Source of the DNA: Dirofilaria immitis
Lineage: Eukaryota > Nematoda > Chromadorea > Rhabditida > Onchocercidae
DNA: 64,000 nt
NCBI GenBank assembly: GCA_024305405.1
Contig: JAKNDB010000068.1
Span: 7,555,501 to 7,619,500 of the forward strand
Reading direction: 5' to 3'
Positions 33,299 through 45,440 of this stretch are shown one piece after another (positions within the stretch are counted from its first letter, which is position 1; every line of letters starts with the position of its first letter). The notes under the pieces are model-generated. The model had not been told where the DNA came from, did not search any database, and was given only the letters and a program-made list of their open reading frames with translations. Both the position numbers and the translations under genes were made by a program.

Positions 33299-35410
33299 AT
33301 GGATACTGGTGGAGGTGCTGGATCTTCCCAGATGGAAGTTATTGATAAGGAACAAGTTTTTGAGTGGATCTTGGATTTGAGTGACTCAGCTAAGCGAGAA
33401 CAAGCTCTTCTGGAATTAAGGTGCGTTTTTTTTTGCTTGGCCGTATTTGGGTTAGAAATTCTAACATCCGCCTCTTTTGTGCTGTTAAGTTGATGCATCG
33501 TCGTAGGAATTCCTGCTTTTATATTTTCAAATATTTTACGGTTTTTAAAGCTTAAACATTATGTGCTAGAGCAAATAAAGTTTTGGATTTTTAAAAGACT
33601 ACATTAAAATTTTCATCATATACAGCAAAAAGCGAGAAACAGTCCCTGATCTACCTTTGTGGTTATGGTATTCATTTGGCTCGATGGCTTCGTTGTTGCA
33701 AGAAGTAATTTCAATCTATCCAGCAATCATGCCGCCTACACTTACTGCAGGACAGTCGAATCGTGTTTGTAATGCCTTAGCTTTGATGCAGTGTGTTGCA
33801 TCACACAAGGAAACCAGAAGTCCATTTTTACAGGGTAATTTTTCAAATCTTTAGTGGGAACTATAATAGCTTTTAGATATTAACGTTATTTCTTAAGTGC
33901 AGTTCAGTTTAATTTTTTTGAGCTATATTTCTATAAAATATATATCTTCTTCCTATAATTAAATGAAATTTCTTATATATAAGTTATTTTAACTGTCTTA
34001 TATTTTGAATAAATGTGTCAAACGTTTTACAGTTAACAGCAGCTGTATTTATTTTTAAGTTTAATAAGAGCTTGTGTAAAAAATGAGGATCATTATAAAA
34101 TTTTTCAGAAATAAAATATTTTATGCAACGGATATTTGCAGTTGATTCTCACAATAATGTTTTTATTCAGTGTAAAGAAGATGTATTAGATGAAAAATAA
34201 ACCAAAGCAATCAAAAAACAATTATCTATTTCAAATGATAAAAACATTTAATGCAATTTGTTTTTGTAGCCCATATTCCGTTGTTCTTGTATCCATTCTT
34301 GCACACAACGAAAACTTCGCGACCGTTCGAATATCTTCGGTTGACGTCTCTAGGTGTTATTGGTGCTTTGGTGAAAACTGATGAACAGGTAAATTAATCT
34401 GGTGAACTAAGGGGTCGCTAATCTTTCAAGTTTACTTTTAAATAATTGTTATGATTTTGATTAGTTTTGTTTAATAGGGTTTTATAGGAAGTTATTCAGT
34501 TTCTGCTTTCAACAGAAATAATTCCGTTATGCTTGCGAATTATGGAAAATGGAACAGAATTATCAAAAACAGTAGCCACTTTCATTCTGCAGAAAATATT
34601 GCTTGATGATACCGGTTTAGCATATATATGTCAAACTTACGAACGTTTTTCCCATGTTGCTATGATTTTGGTGAGTTCATAAATATTTCCGCTTTACGAA
34701 TAGCTTTTGTGTGCACGTTGAACAATTCTTTAAAATGCAAAATTACTTTGGAAAGTTACGCTTACTACTAAGCAATTTTTACGTTCTCTGTTTATATCGG
34801 AACTTGATAAATGAAAATACCTGTGCCGCTTAGGATATTTTCCAATATCATTAAAAAAATATTCGACAGTGTAAACTTTATCCCGATTGCTTATGATTTG
34901 ATGAACTCTCATAACTCTAAATCTAGTCACATTGCAGGGCAAAATGGTATTACATTTGGCCAAAGAACCATCACAGCGACTTTTGAAGCATGTCGTTCGC
35001 TGTTACAGTCGTCTTTCCGATAATCCAAGGTGATTATTTCCATTCAGTTTGTTTGGTTTCAGTGATGAAAAGTTTACATCCTCGACTCCATAGTTGAATT
35101 TTACCATTTGTTCCTTGCAAATGAAAAAACTGTTATACTGATTTTTATTAATAGATAATATTTTTCAGAGCACTGCAGGCATTGCGGCAGTGTTTGCCAG
35201 ATCAGTTAAGGGATGAAACTTTTACTCGGGTTCTTGCAGATGACAAATCTACCAGACACTGGTTGAAACAACTTTTGAAGAATATTGGTAGGTATAATTT
35301 ATGTGCCTTGGTTTTATATTTCTGGGAAGTATTATCATTCAGTCATGTTGTCATTTAATTATATTAGGATATAGATAACGCTATTTTTAGGTTTTCCTGT
35401 GAGCCCTTGA
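33299..35410 (+). CDS. cnot9: CCR4-NOT complex subunit 9 (CAF40/RCD1)
   Basis: Armadillo-type subunit of the CCR4-NOT deadenylase complex, which links it to GW182 and other repressors in mRNA decay. Exons: 33299-33420, 33626-33834, 34270-34388, 34498-34670, 34938-35029, 35169-35287, and a short last exon 35391-35410 (reading GFPVSP then TGA). Sequence is near-canonical throughout: [96 protein letters not shown]. No frame disruption is needed anywhere. Without the last exon the frame would read through the GT donor to a stop at about 35358. The gene starts 466 bp after eIF3m, so the two could share a transcript. Confidence 0.95.
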
Positions 35411-35629
35411 AGAAATATCAAAGATTTTAAGGAATGCTAAAGATGTATTTGTACAAAGTGACTTTTTACATATTGTTTATCGATGAATTGTGTTCATTTT
35501 GATTTAGTTGCTATTATTATGATGAAAATATGGGCTTGTATATCTTTATAATAATGTGATCTTTAATAAAAAGTTGTATGACTGCCATCTACTTTTACTA
35601 GTTTCGAGATTTTTTTTGAAAATAAATAA

Positions 35630-36072
35630 ATGGATGTCGAATTTCCTGTAAGCTGATAAATGTGCTATAATACAGAAGCAAACATTTCCCAAATACCTGT
35701 ACAATATTGTAGGCCGAGATAACTTACAACTTTATTTTGCATGTTCTTCAAAATTGGAGAGCTTTGAAGATTTAAGGGTAGTTCATGTTATGCCGGAATG
35801 GCAATAGTTCGGTCAACTGCCTAAAAAATGCAAGATTTTCCAGTGGACACTTGGCGTAACGCACTGTTGTTTCAGAACTGTTAAATTCCAGGTTTCGATG
35901 TTCCACACATGTTACTTCCTCCCACAACTAATTCCCGTTTGATAATAAAGTTCGGTATTTGAAGGTCGTTCTTACTGGGATAAGCCACTAATAGTTCGCC
36001 ATTGTGCTGTCTGACCTGAAATAAGTTTAAATCAATAATGATCTACCATATGGATGTCGAATTTCCTGTAAG
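35630..36072. repeat. 23-bp direct repeat flanking the last LRRC47 exon
   Basis: ATGGATGTCGAATTTCCTGT plus AAG occurs identically at 35630-35652 and 36050-36072, exactly 420 bp apart. The copies bracket the last exon of LRRC47 (35881-36015). On the minus strand each copy contains CTTACAG, a possible splice acceptor, so the upstream copy could seed a tiny exon. Confidence 0.75.
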
Positions 36073-38708
36073 TTGAGTTATAAAGGATTTTACTTCGTTT
36101 AAGAAAGAAAGCTTTTACAGTTTATACATTTATACGTCTTACCCGAACATATCAAAGACATTTGCTTACTTTAGTCTGTTCGATAATCAAATTCGTTAAA
36201 CATTTTTGCATGACGATTTCTTCGATAAACTTATCCATTATTTCTAAGCAGGTACTTTCTGTTACCGTGCTTGTTACTTCTACCAATATGTCTTTCGTGT
36301 CAACATCAAGCTGCAATCGGGAATTGCACAAGAAAATTTTTGTCATTCTATATTTCCGACCATAAAAACAAAACAACATGGACCTTTGTCTCCTCGCAAT
36401 TTGTCACAGGTGGTATGCTGATAATCAAACCATTCGCATCCATCAGACATGGATAAAGAGGTAGCTTTTGAATGAGATATATGTATCTAAAATGCCTGTG
36501 TATAAGATTCACTGACAAAAAACATTACATTCATTTACTGTCCTATGCTCAACAGTTGTAAAGAGAGAAAATACAGCTTTAATTTTATTTATTCTGTTAA
36601 GCAATAAAAAAAGTTTAAAATAAGACACAATCTACCAACTTATGAATACTTGATACCACGTTTCGTTTTTCCTTTTTCGAATCAGTTCCGCTTCATTCGT
36701 CAAATTCGACAATAATTCCTGTCCAGAAACTTTTTTATGCCGATGTAACGGCGTTATCTGCAATAATAAGTCTCATAATTTAATTTAGAGAATATACGTA
36801 TATATAAGTTACCATTAATATATCAGGATCAACGGCTCCATAAATCAGAGGAGGTTGGAGTTTACGAAAGTTGTGTGTTCCAATGCTTCCAATAGTTCTT
36901 TCTCCACAAACAGATGAATGCAACTTATTCTGAAATAGAAATGGATTAAACGAATACTTTAAAAACTCAGATAAAAATTTACTGTAAAACCAAACAAATA
37001 CATGGATTCTAAATATGGCAAGCAAGTAAAAAGAAATCAAAATACCTGAATATTCAACAACTGTTTCATTTTTTCCGCATTTAATGAACAGTTCTTCAAG
37101 ACGCAACAGACAATATATGGACGAATTTCTGATACTTCTTTTGTTTTCTCAACTAATAGCTGAATAATGAAGGTTGTTTATTTTTTTATAGAGTATTTTT
37201 TTTTAAAGATACTTTTCTTTATTTTTTTCTAAAAGCTCCGAAAACATGTTTTTAAAATAATTTTGAAATTTTCGCTCACACTATTCACTCCATAATTGAT
37301 CGTGATTACTGAAGCATTTGATATACACTCATTTCTATTAATATTGCTTGGTTTGGATTCTTTTTCGTCATTGTTCTTTCTCGACGTTTTGGGTGCTTTT
37401 CTTTTCATATAATCTATCAGGGCCAAAGTTTTGTGCCTTGGATCCTCAACTAATTTTTTAAAACGATTATCCGAAAACCTGGAATTATTATTCACTTGGT
37501 GAAAATATGAAATCAATTATAAATAAACTAAATATTATAATGAAAAGCTAGACAACAAGATATACCTACTTATTGTTAGCTAGTTCTAGCGTTTTCAACT
37601 TTTGCAATTGCAAAATAAGAATGGAAGATCGACAATTTCGTTATCTGACAAATTTACGATCTTTAAATTGTCGTTCAGTGAGCCCATTTCGGCAGGCAAT
37701 TCTCTGATATGATTCGAATTAAGGATCAAAGTGTGTAACTTTGACTGATTAGGGAATAAAGTTGGAAATTCGGCTAATTGATTGTAAGATACATCGAGAT
37801 GCTGCAGCGAAACAAGACCCGACATGTCGGGTAAGAATGAAATCTAAAAGAAAAAAATTTAGACTGCAAATGACCTGCTGAACTCATCAACATGAAATGA
37901 AATTGATATTCCGCAAACCGTCTTCGGTTGTGGAGTAATAAAATAATATATATTTCTACCCCTGAGAATCTTTAAAATAACCACCAGAGAACAAAAGCCG
38001 TAAAAATCGAAAACAAAACCAAAATTATGAGAAATGATAAAATTATTTGACAGTGCAAAAATATTTGTCAGAAACAAATTACACGGCAGTGCAAAATATA
38101 TTTTTCAGAGCGGGAAATAAATTATTCGTATACTTTATTGTGCGCAAGTAACAGCATCGAGAGGTGAGCCAAAGAACTGATTGCTGCTGGAAGTTGATCA
38201 AGTTTGTTTGTTGATAAATCAAGAAATTGTAGTTCTTTAAGTCCCCAATATTCTCGGGAATAACTACTAAAGCATTACTGTGCAATATAAGTTTCTTTAA
38301 TTTCGATGCCTTCCCCACAGAAGTATGCAACATTCTGAGCTCAAGTCGAGTAAGTTCAATATAGTTGAGTGGAGTGTTCTAAAACAAAAAAATTATGTGA
38401 ACTAAACTGATCGAAAATACACCATTATCACAAAATAAAATCCGATTCTTTTATAGTGTAATTTCATAGTTCGGGTGTAAAATATAGGAAACAGAAACTT
38501 GTAATAGCGCAATAATGAAAATGATAGTGATAAAAAAAAACTTATGAATAAAACTTACGGGAGCAAAAATTTTGCTTTGCAAACGTTCATCATTTATGTC
38601 TGGATTTCGCTTCCCAATTGGAATAGAAGTCAAATTAAGTTCGCATCGGTTCTCTTCTATTATTCGTTTCAATTCTGGCCATTCCAATAATAGCGAATCA
38701 TCCGACAT
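35881..38708 (-). CDS. lrrc47: LRRC47-like protein: leucine-rich repeats plus PheRS-beta B3/B4-like domain
   Basis: Minus-strand exons in order: 38708-38559, 38378-38134, 37843 to about 37570, 37478-37280, 37159-37046, 36929-36813, 36757-36640, 36486-36384, 36310-36170, 36015-35881 (TAA). The N-terminal half has leucine-rich repeats (KLKKLILHSNALVVIPENIG, LQHLDVSYNQLAEFP, LHTLILNSNHIRELPAEMG, LKTLELANNK). The C-terminal half matches LRRC47 and the B3/B4 fold of phenylalanyl-tRNA synthetase beta: EIRPYIVCCVLKNCSL, NKLHSSVCGERTIGSIGTHN, YPCLMDANGLIISIPPVTNC, and the last-exon block GELLVAYPSKNDL. The molecular role of LRRC47 is poorly known. Three runs are one base short: 38236-38238, 37612-37615 and 36666-36670 (plus-strand coordinates). 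It converges on CNOT9, with 470 bp between the stops. Confidence 0.9.
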
Positions 38709-38715
38709 AGTACTC

Positions 38716-41700
38716 TAAATAGATTCCCTAAAGTTATAATATTATAATAACTCGAACAACTATGACCAAATAAATTTAAAAGTGTACTGATCTACGAATG
38801 CATCAACTTCAAATATTAGAAACATTGTTATTTTAAAAAATTTCAAGTTTTGAAAGTGTTTTTAACAGAAATGACTGTTTATCAATATTCGTGTCAGAAT
38901 AAAATTTCCAGGAAATCAATTGGCACTTTCTCTTAAAACTATTTGTATTATCTTGAATAGTCGAAATAAGGTAATAATATTAACTTTAAAGTTTAGATGT
39001 GTAGTATATTTCAACATACATTTTTAAAATCATAATTCAGTTTCAACTATTGATGAAAACACTGCTACTAAAATTTTTTAAAAAAACATAAATTAGCCAA
39101 TTTCTTAAAAAAAATTTGTAAGTTATAATAAAATGCACAAATGTACAGCTTAAGCATCTTACCTACTGAACATTTGCATAAAAGTGACGATAGCTCGTAA
39201 TCATATTAAACCAAAACGAAAATGTGACATGGCTAATATTAAGTACTTCAAACTATTTAAATATTGATCAATCTGAACTCAATCGAATGATTTGCAATCA
39301 ATCATTTAACCAATATTTCTTGCAAAGAAATTGCTCTCGAGAGTTCGGAGAACTGGAGTATAAGTGTTCTTAGACCATCTTTCCTTTTCGGTGAGAAAAA
39401 CATCACTCAAAATACTTCAGCTTTCTATCGGCCTAACTAGAAACAAACTTGAGTAATTCAAGTAATGTCTCTTTTCGTATCACTGAACAATGTAGAAGGA
39501 GAAGCGGTTAATTAGGAGGGAAGAGAAGGAGCGAAACTATGCAAAACACTATGCGAATGTAGAGGCAAACATACAGTGTAAAAGATAAAAACAGAAGAAA
39601 AACATCGCTAGAAAGAGGAGAGGACAAAGATTGATAAATAGAGTGAGACACAATTGGTGATGGTGCTTAGATAATAGAATAAAATATTTTCGTCCTACTA
39701 ATAATTGTTTCTTCGGCGTGAACTTTACCGCGAGTTGTTTCGTTGATGATAGAGGCTAGAAAAAGCAATGAAATGATGTGATCTCCTGCTGGGCCCATGC
39801 GATATTTCAGGGCTTTGGCCCTTGTAAAGGTTATTTCAATTAGGCTATACTAGAGTATCGAATGTTTCATTTTCCACTGATGTTAATTTTACCTTCGTGT
39901 TTTATTCGCATCAACTATATTTTCAATTTTGCTTTAAGTTGAAAACTTTTTATGCATTTATGTTAATGATGATCGTTATTTTGTTTTTTTTGTATCTTTT
40001 CGTATACTGATGAGAGCTCTCAGCTGATGTTTTTATTCGAATTAATGTTTATCAACATCAATGTTGTAGAGTGGTTTCCGAATTCACCTGAACTAGAAAA
40101 GTCAAGCGTCAGTTTCAGTCTTAGTCTTTGCAACAGAATCAGCAAATAACTCAACTTTACAAAAGCAAATTCTTCGACTATTTCGTAAATATGACACAGT
40201 GAGTTTTCCGTCTGGTAAGAATCACGTTTCATTATAATGCTATTTTTACAGCCATCAATTACTTTGTCAAGAAATTCTTAAAGTATGTAATATGCAAATT
40301 TTACGTGTTTTTTCATTTTAAAATTTTTCCAGAAAAGTTAGTTAACCAGTGTGAAAAGCCGATTAAAAGTCTCAGACCATTTCGGCCGCTGTTAAATCTC
40401 CTTTGAGTATGTCATTAATAAAAACTTTGCCATTTTGAATTTTTGAATTCATTTAGATTTCTCTTCGCTGGAAGGATTGCAGAAAAGACTAAATTAACGT
40501 TTTTTTTTTTAACGAGAGAAAAGAAATTCATCTTATTTTGAGATTTCCAAGCATTGAAAAGAAATGAACAGCTTTTTTACAAGGTATATGTCGAGACTTA
40601 AAAATGGTTTTTTAGATTGATTTTTAGATTTGACTAAAACTGATCGTCCCTTTTGGTCGTTGTTTTTCGCGGTTTATAGGAAGTTAAAAAATTGAAATTC
40701 ATAACACTAAACAATAAATGCACACATGAATAGGACAAGTTCTGCTGCCTTCAAAGCTGTAGCTGTTACCATATTGGGCTGTCGCTGATTGTGTTAGTTC
40801 GATGACAGCTCAAACGACCAACTTGAAGAAAGCATAAATCTCTTTGCCGATATGCTATTGTATTGTGTTTTAGAAAATCTATAAATTTATAGCTATGATT
40901 CAAAATGATATATTCCTAGCTTCAGCAAAGCGGCAACCATATCACTTGCAATAAAACAAATGATTATGGGTCTTTTAGGCGTGCGCAATGGTATGTTAAA
41001 TTCATGTTGCCCATAACTGTATGAGAAAAATGGTTTTAATAATCGGAATATAGAAAAAGTTAAGATGATCGTTGAGTGAAAAGAAACGAGCCAAATATGT
41101 GGAAGACCAATTGTGAAGATAGCCATTGAATATGACACATTGTGACATTTGTTTGCAAGGAGCATTTATCATTATTGTTGCTTTGTGAAACAATTACCGG
41201 TTCTTGCAAATCCTCAGCCTGTGATTTTCTCTAAACTTTTCTAATATCAATTAATTATTCAATTTGATCAAAAATAAAAATTGATTATTTAATAGACTCG
41301 TATTCGCTTTCTTTTCTTCATCATAATCTGGTGTTATTTTTATATAAACTTTGCATGATATAATTTATAATTTTTGTTCAATAAACCATTCAAAATTTGG
41401 TTGTCAAATTACTGTAAAAAACTATTTCTGCTGTTAGGAATGAATTGTTTATTGCTGACTACAGCTTTATATTGACACCCAAGATCTCAGAGTCCTCGAA
41501 TTTCTATTTTAATTTAGATGATCGATATCGATTTATCTTGTCCGAATTCGATTAACCAACAAAACGATCGATGTTTTCTTTATTTTCGTCTACTTCTATC
41601 TTCATATCTGTACTTCTTCATTTTGGTAAAACGAGAACGTATTCAGTTTAAATTTGTAGGAGAGGAAATGCAATAATAAAATGAAATAATTATTTATTTT

Positions 41701-42490
41701 CGAGAAGTGTTAATTTTTGTAACTTCCTTTAGATTCTTTATTAAAATGCCCTGAAATGATTTTTTTCGTTTAGGGAAATGGGTCCTCTCATCATAAGCCA
41801 AGCTTATGAATCAAAAATTCAGTCATCCGATTTATTGGCTGAATTTGAATTGAACAATACATTAAATAAATTTCCACATTTTCTGGTATGAAATTGTTAT
41901 TTGGTTTGCTGTAATTTGATTGAGATTTTACTAAATTTTTCCGAAAATACGTGAGACAATTAACATTTCATAACTGAAAAATATTTGAGAAAAAAAGGTT
42001 TTTATTAGGACAAATCAGAAATTTGAATAAATGACTTTTGAATTCGAATTTTCAGGAGAATTAATGAAATCAATACGCTAATATCTCACGGACAATATCA
42101 GTGTGATAATCATTTGCATTTCAAGTTTTATTTTTATAATTTCTCACTTCTTGATATGAATAGACATAAGTTAAATGCGATTCCATCACACTCAGACACA
42201 GTAAGCAGTTCATTCAACCGTTCGCAATTACACGATATAACGATGTGATTTTTAATAATGGTTGATGATGACGATGATGACTATGACAGTAATTAAAACA
42301 GCGTTGGTTTATTGCTCCTCAGTAACCTATTTAAATCATTGTTGTAGTTGCAAGGGATGTTGCAGACGCTTTTTAAAATCAGTCTTTCTTCTTAATTCAG
42401 CTAGACCATCCAGATAGTTTTCAATCATTCATTTTTTTACACTTTATGATAGTTTTTTTCTATTTTACAACTTTTAAAAAGTTACGCTTT
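38716..42490. other. Intergenic region between LRRC47 and the cysteine-rich gene
   Basis: About 3.8 kb without a defensible gene. One candidate is an ATG at 41776 preceded by TTTAG and followed by 36 codons up to a GT donor after 41886. It has no recognisable motif and could be an alternative first exon of the downstream gene. The rest shows chance frames only. Confidence 0.4.
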
Positions 42491-42531
42491 TTCAGAGAAA
42501 TCGAAATCAACACTAACATCCTATAATAATT

Positions 42532-44576
42532 ATGGATTTCGCTCAATTTATTGAACTTTTAACACTTTTTCTCGTAAAAACAGGTGAAAAGTCGTATCTT
42601 GGAATATTTATTATATATCACTTCAAAGCCTTTCTTTCGATGAGCCGGTATATATATATAATTTGCAATTTGGAAACTGTGGAATCCTTCATTTGCAGAA
42701 TTTAAAATTGATGAATATTAATTATGGATTTTTTTATTCCATTAAAATGAATTTTAATTTTAGCGGCTGGACAACTTGCAGCACTTTTTCTGAGGTGACA
42801 CAGAGCAATGACTGTTCGAATTGGAGCACATGGGGTCCATGCATTTGGCCTGATAACGAATTCAATGTTCCTTTTATCTAACTAATCCATGTTGTTTAAA
42901 TTTCAATTCCATGAATTTAGATTTTCGAAATATTTGTTTGAATCTTCGAAGTCTCAAAAACTTAAGATGTTTAAAGTTACGACGCTAGAAATTTGCGACA
43001 TATACAAAAATAGTGGTTATCACAGCTACTCACCATAAAATTCTTTCAATTTTATTCTTAGCCATAAAAGTTATATTAATTTCTAACATCAAAATGAGAT
43101 AACAGCGCCAATTTATGAATTTCTTTTTTTTTCGTTGTATATTCAAAAGGCTTTCGAAAGCTTCACTCACAAAAATGTCTTTCGAAATTATCGGCTGAAA
43201 ATTTATTCGCCGAATTTTGTAGACGACATATATAAATCAAATATCACCTATTTGTCAACAGCACTGGTTCTACAAACTTATAAATCAACGATATGGAGAA
43301 GCGTTACAAAGTTTTTATTCCTACATGGGCTCTGTTCTTAAAAACAAAAAGCTTGTGGAATGTGTTCATACAAGCAGAGTTGTGGATACGGCGGCTTTAA
43401 GAAATGCAATCTTAGTCCATTCGAGTAGGTTTCTAACATCAGTTGAATTTCGTTAACTTTTTGATAACAATTATTTTTAGCATCATCAATTATATACATA
43501 TATCTTATCTTTGCTCCAATATATATATATATATATGTACAGTTATCAAGATTGAAATCAAGCATATTAGATAATATTAATGGAGAACTCTGACCAGCTT
43601 ACATTCGTTCCATCACTATTCCATTGTCCCGCTTTTATTGTTGTCAAAATTATTATCATGACATACTCGGTTCTATGAATGTCTGGTATTCTTATCATTT
43701 TAATAACTTCCCAGTATCACTGACAGTTAAACGAAATGACATATTTGCTAATCAAATTATTATTTAAAGTAGAATTTTGCATTTCTAGAATACGCGGTGG
43801 ACGGCCGTTTATTCCATTTATGTATCCGAACGGATCTGCAAACAGAAGGATCTTTCAGGCATTGATCAAATGGAGAGCTGTCAAGTAGACTACGATAAAC
43901 TGTTGGCAAGTTTTGAGACATACAAAAATCAGTGTGAAAACGCAGATCTTAGTACATAATGCAAAGAGTCTTAACTAAAATATATGAGTATAACACGGTA
44001 ATCTAATTTCAGCTCAATGGTGGGGAATGCAAATTATGGCCAGCTAATAAAGTAGATCTCAGTCAAGTCGAACCAATTTTCCAGAAAGATATACGGTCGT
44101 TAAAATGGTATGAATGTATAGTGCAAAATAAGTAAGTTTTATAATTTTCTCTAAAACCTTCATTTTGTTCATTTTTGATTCAAGAACGACAAAAATATGA
44201 AGCAATCACCGACAGTTACGATAATGTGGGGCAGATAATGCCTCTAATTTTTTATATTAGCGAAAACTATTAGTGATATCCCCATCGGCAAATGTCTTTC
44301 TTGTTGCGAAAATTCAACTCTCAAAAGGTTGTTAATTTAAAGATAAAAAGGAAAATAGCAAGTAAATACTGTTTAAACTAACGGCATAATGAATCTCTTT
44401 AGCTATTATTTTTAATTTTATGTAAGACTACGATCTGCAGGGTAAATAGATTGAATAGACGTAAGCATGAGAAAGTGTGCCGCTGCTGCTGTTTTCCATT
44501 TCGGCCGAATCCCAAAACATACCGATGTGAGCATATTCCATATGCTCCAATTGCACCAGGATTGGAAATGAAATAA
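42532..44576 (+). CDS. Predicted secreted cysteine-rich protein with thrombospondin-1-like segment
   Basis: Not a family I can name. Likely exons: 42532-42583 (hydrophobic [17 protein letters not shown]), 42774-42866, 43223-43424, 43789 to about 43965, 44013-44132, 44441-44576 (TAA). The second exon holds [12 protein letters not shown], the WSxWGxC core of a thrombospondin type-1 repeat. Then come [80 protein letters not shown], and a very cysteine-rich end ([20 protein letters not shown]). The even spread of cysteines and the hydrophobic start suggest secretion. The run 43346-43350 (A5) must be A6 to keep frame; a second break lies between 43825 and 43855, and the first join may need one more T near 42791. 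A candidate trans-splice acceptor ends at 42495. A start at 41776 is the alternative. Confidence 0.65.
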
Positions 44577-45440
44577 AAGTTAATTATTTATATGTTTGCG
44601 ACGCAAATAAAATGAAGTTTAGCACAATTAAAAAGAACGTTAAAGGATGAGAAAATAACAAACAGTGTACTTATAACATTCTGTAATATAAATCAACTAA
44701 GAAAAAGTACAGAAGTGGAAGGAAAGCCAGAAGTCATGTTTAATCAACTTGACTTAAATAAAACAAGGATGCTGAAAACTGAATAAGCCAAAACTCACCA
44801 TTGTTTGATGTTAAAAATTCAAAAGGTCAGCAATTTTAAAAAATTTTCGAAAAATAAACTTAAAAAATTCCTCATAGCTTACAAAATGTTAATTCATTTC
44901 TAACTTTTTCACTTTTACTTTTATTCACTTTATTCACTCTTATATGTGCTTATAACGAATTCGACACCCAACAAAACTTTTCTTTCCTCCTTAGTTTCAG
45001 TGGACATGAAACTACTGTCAGAACAAGATAACCATTATTCAAAAATGTTTAATGTAAGTAATCAAAACAATCGATCGAGAATCTCATCGAGATCGAAAGC
45101 ATTTAAATTCTTTCGATGTCATCATCTGTTACCAAATGAGCAAGCTGCAACTCTTTTCAACTTTTCCTGACAACCTGATAAGGTGATTATTTCAGTGATT
45201 GTACTATCGGTCCCCACCAACAACTTAGAACTCATTCATGAGTTACCACACCAGTCTAAAAAAGTATATCAAATGTACTTAACAATATGATCCATTCTTT
45301 CAATAGCAATGTTATGAAATCTATCTTATTTACAGAATACGTTAAATTATCACGTATATTAAGTTATCATTCGAAATCATTAACTACAAATATAAGCTGT
45401 AAGTCAATAAAGTTACTTTGGAAAATTAGACGTTAGACGT
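44577..45440. other. Spacer between convergent genes
   Basis: About 0.86 kb between the stop of the plus-strand cysteine-rich gene (AATAAA-like signal at 44606) and the recognised end of the minus-strand nuclease gene. It may hold further 3-prime exons of the latter, because the last recognised exon can end either at its TGA or at a GT donor. Nothing else is seen. Confidence 0.4.

Noticed and set aside
43510..43540. (AT)n run near 43515-43537 as a functional element
   Set aside because: A simple microsatellite in an intron, common in AT-rich DNA.
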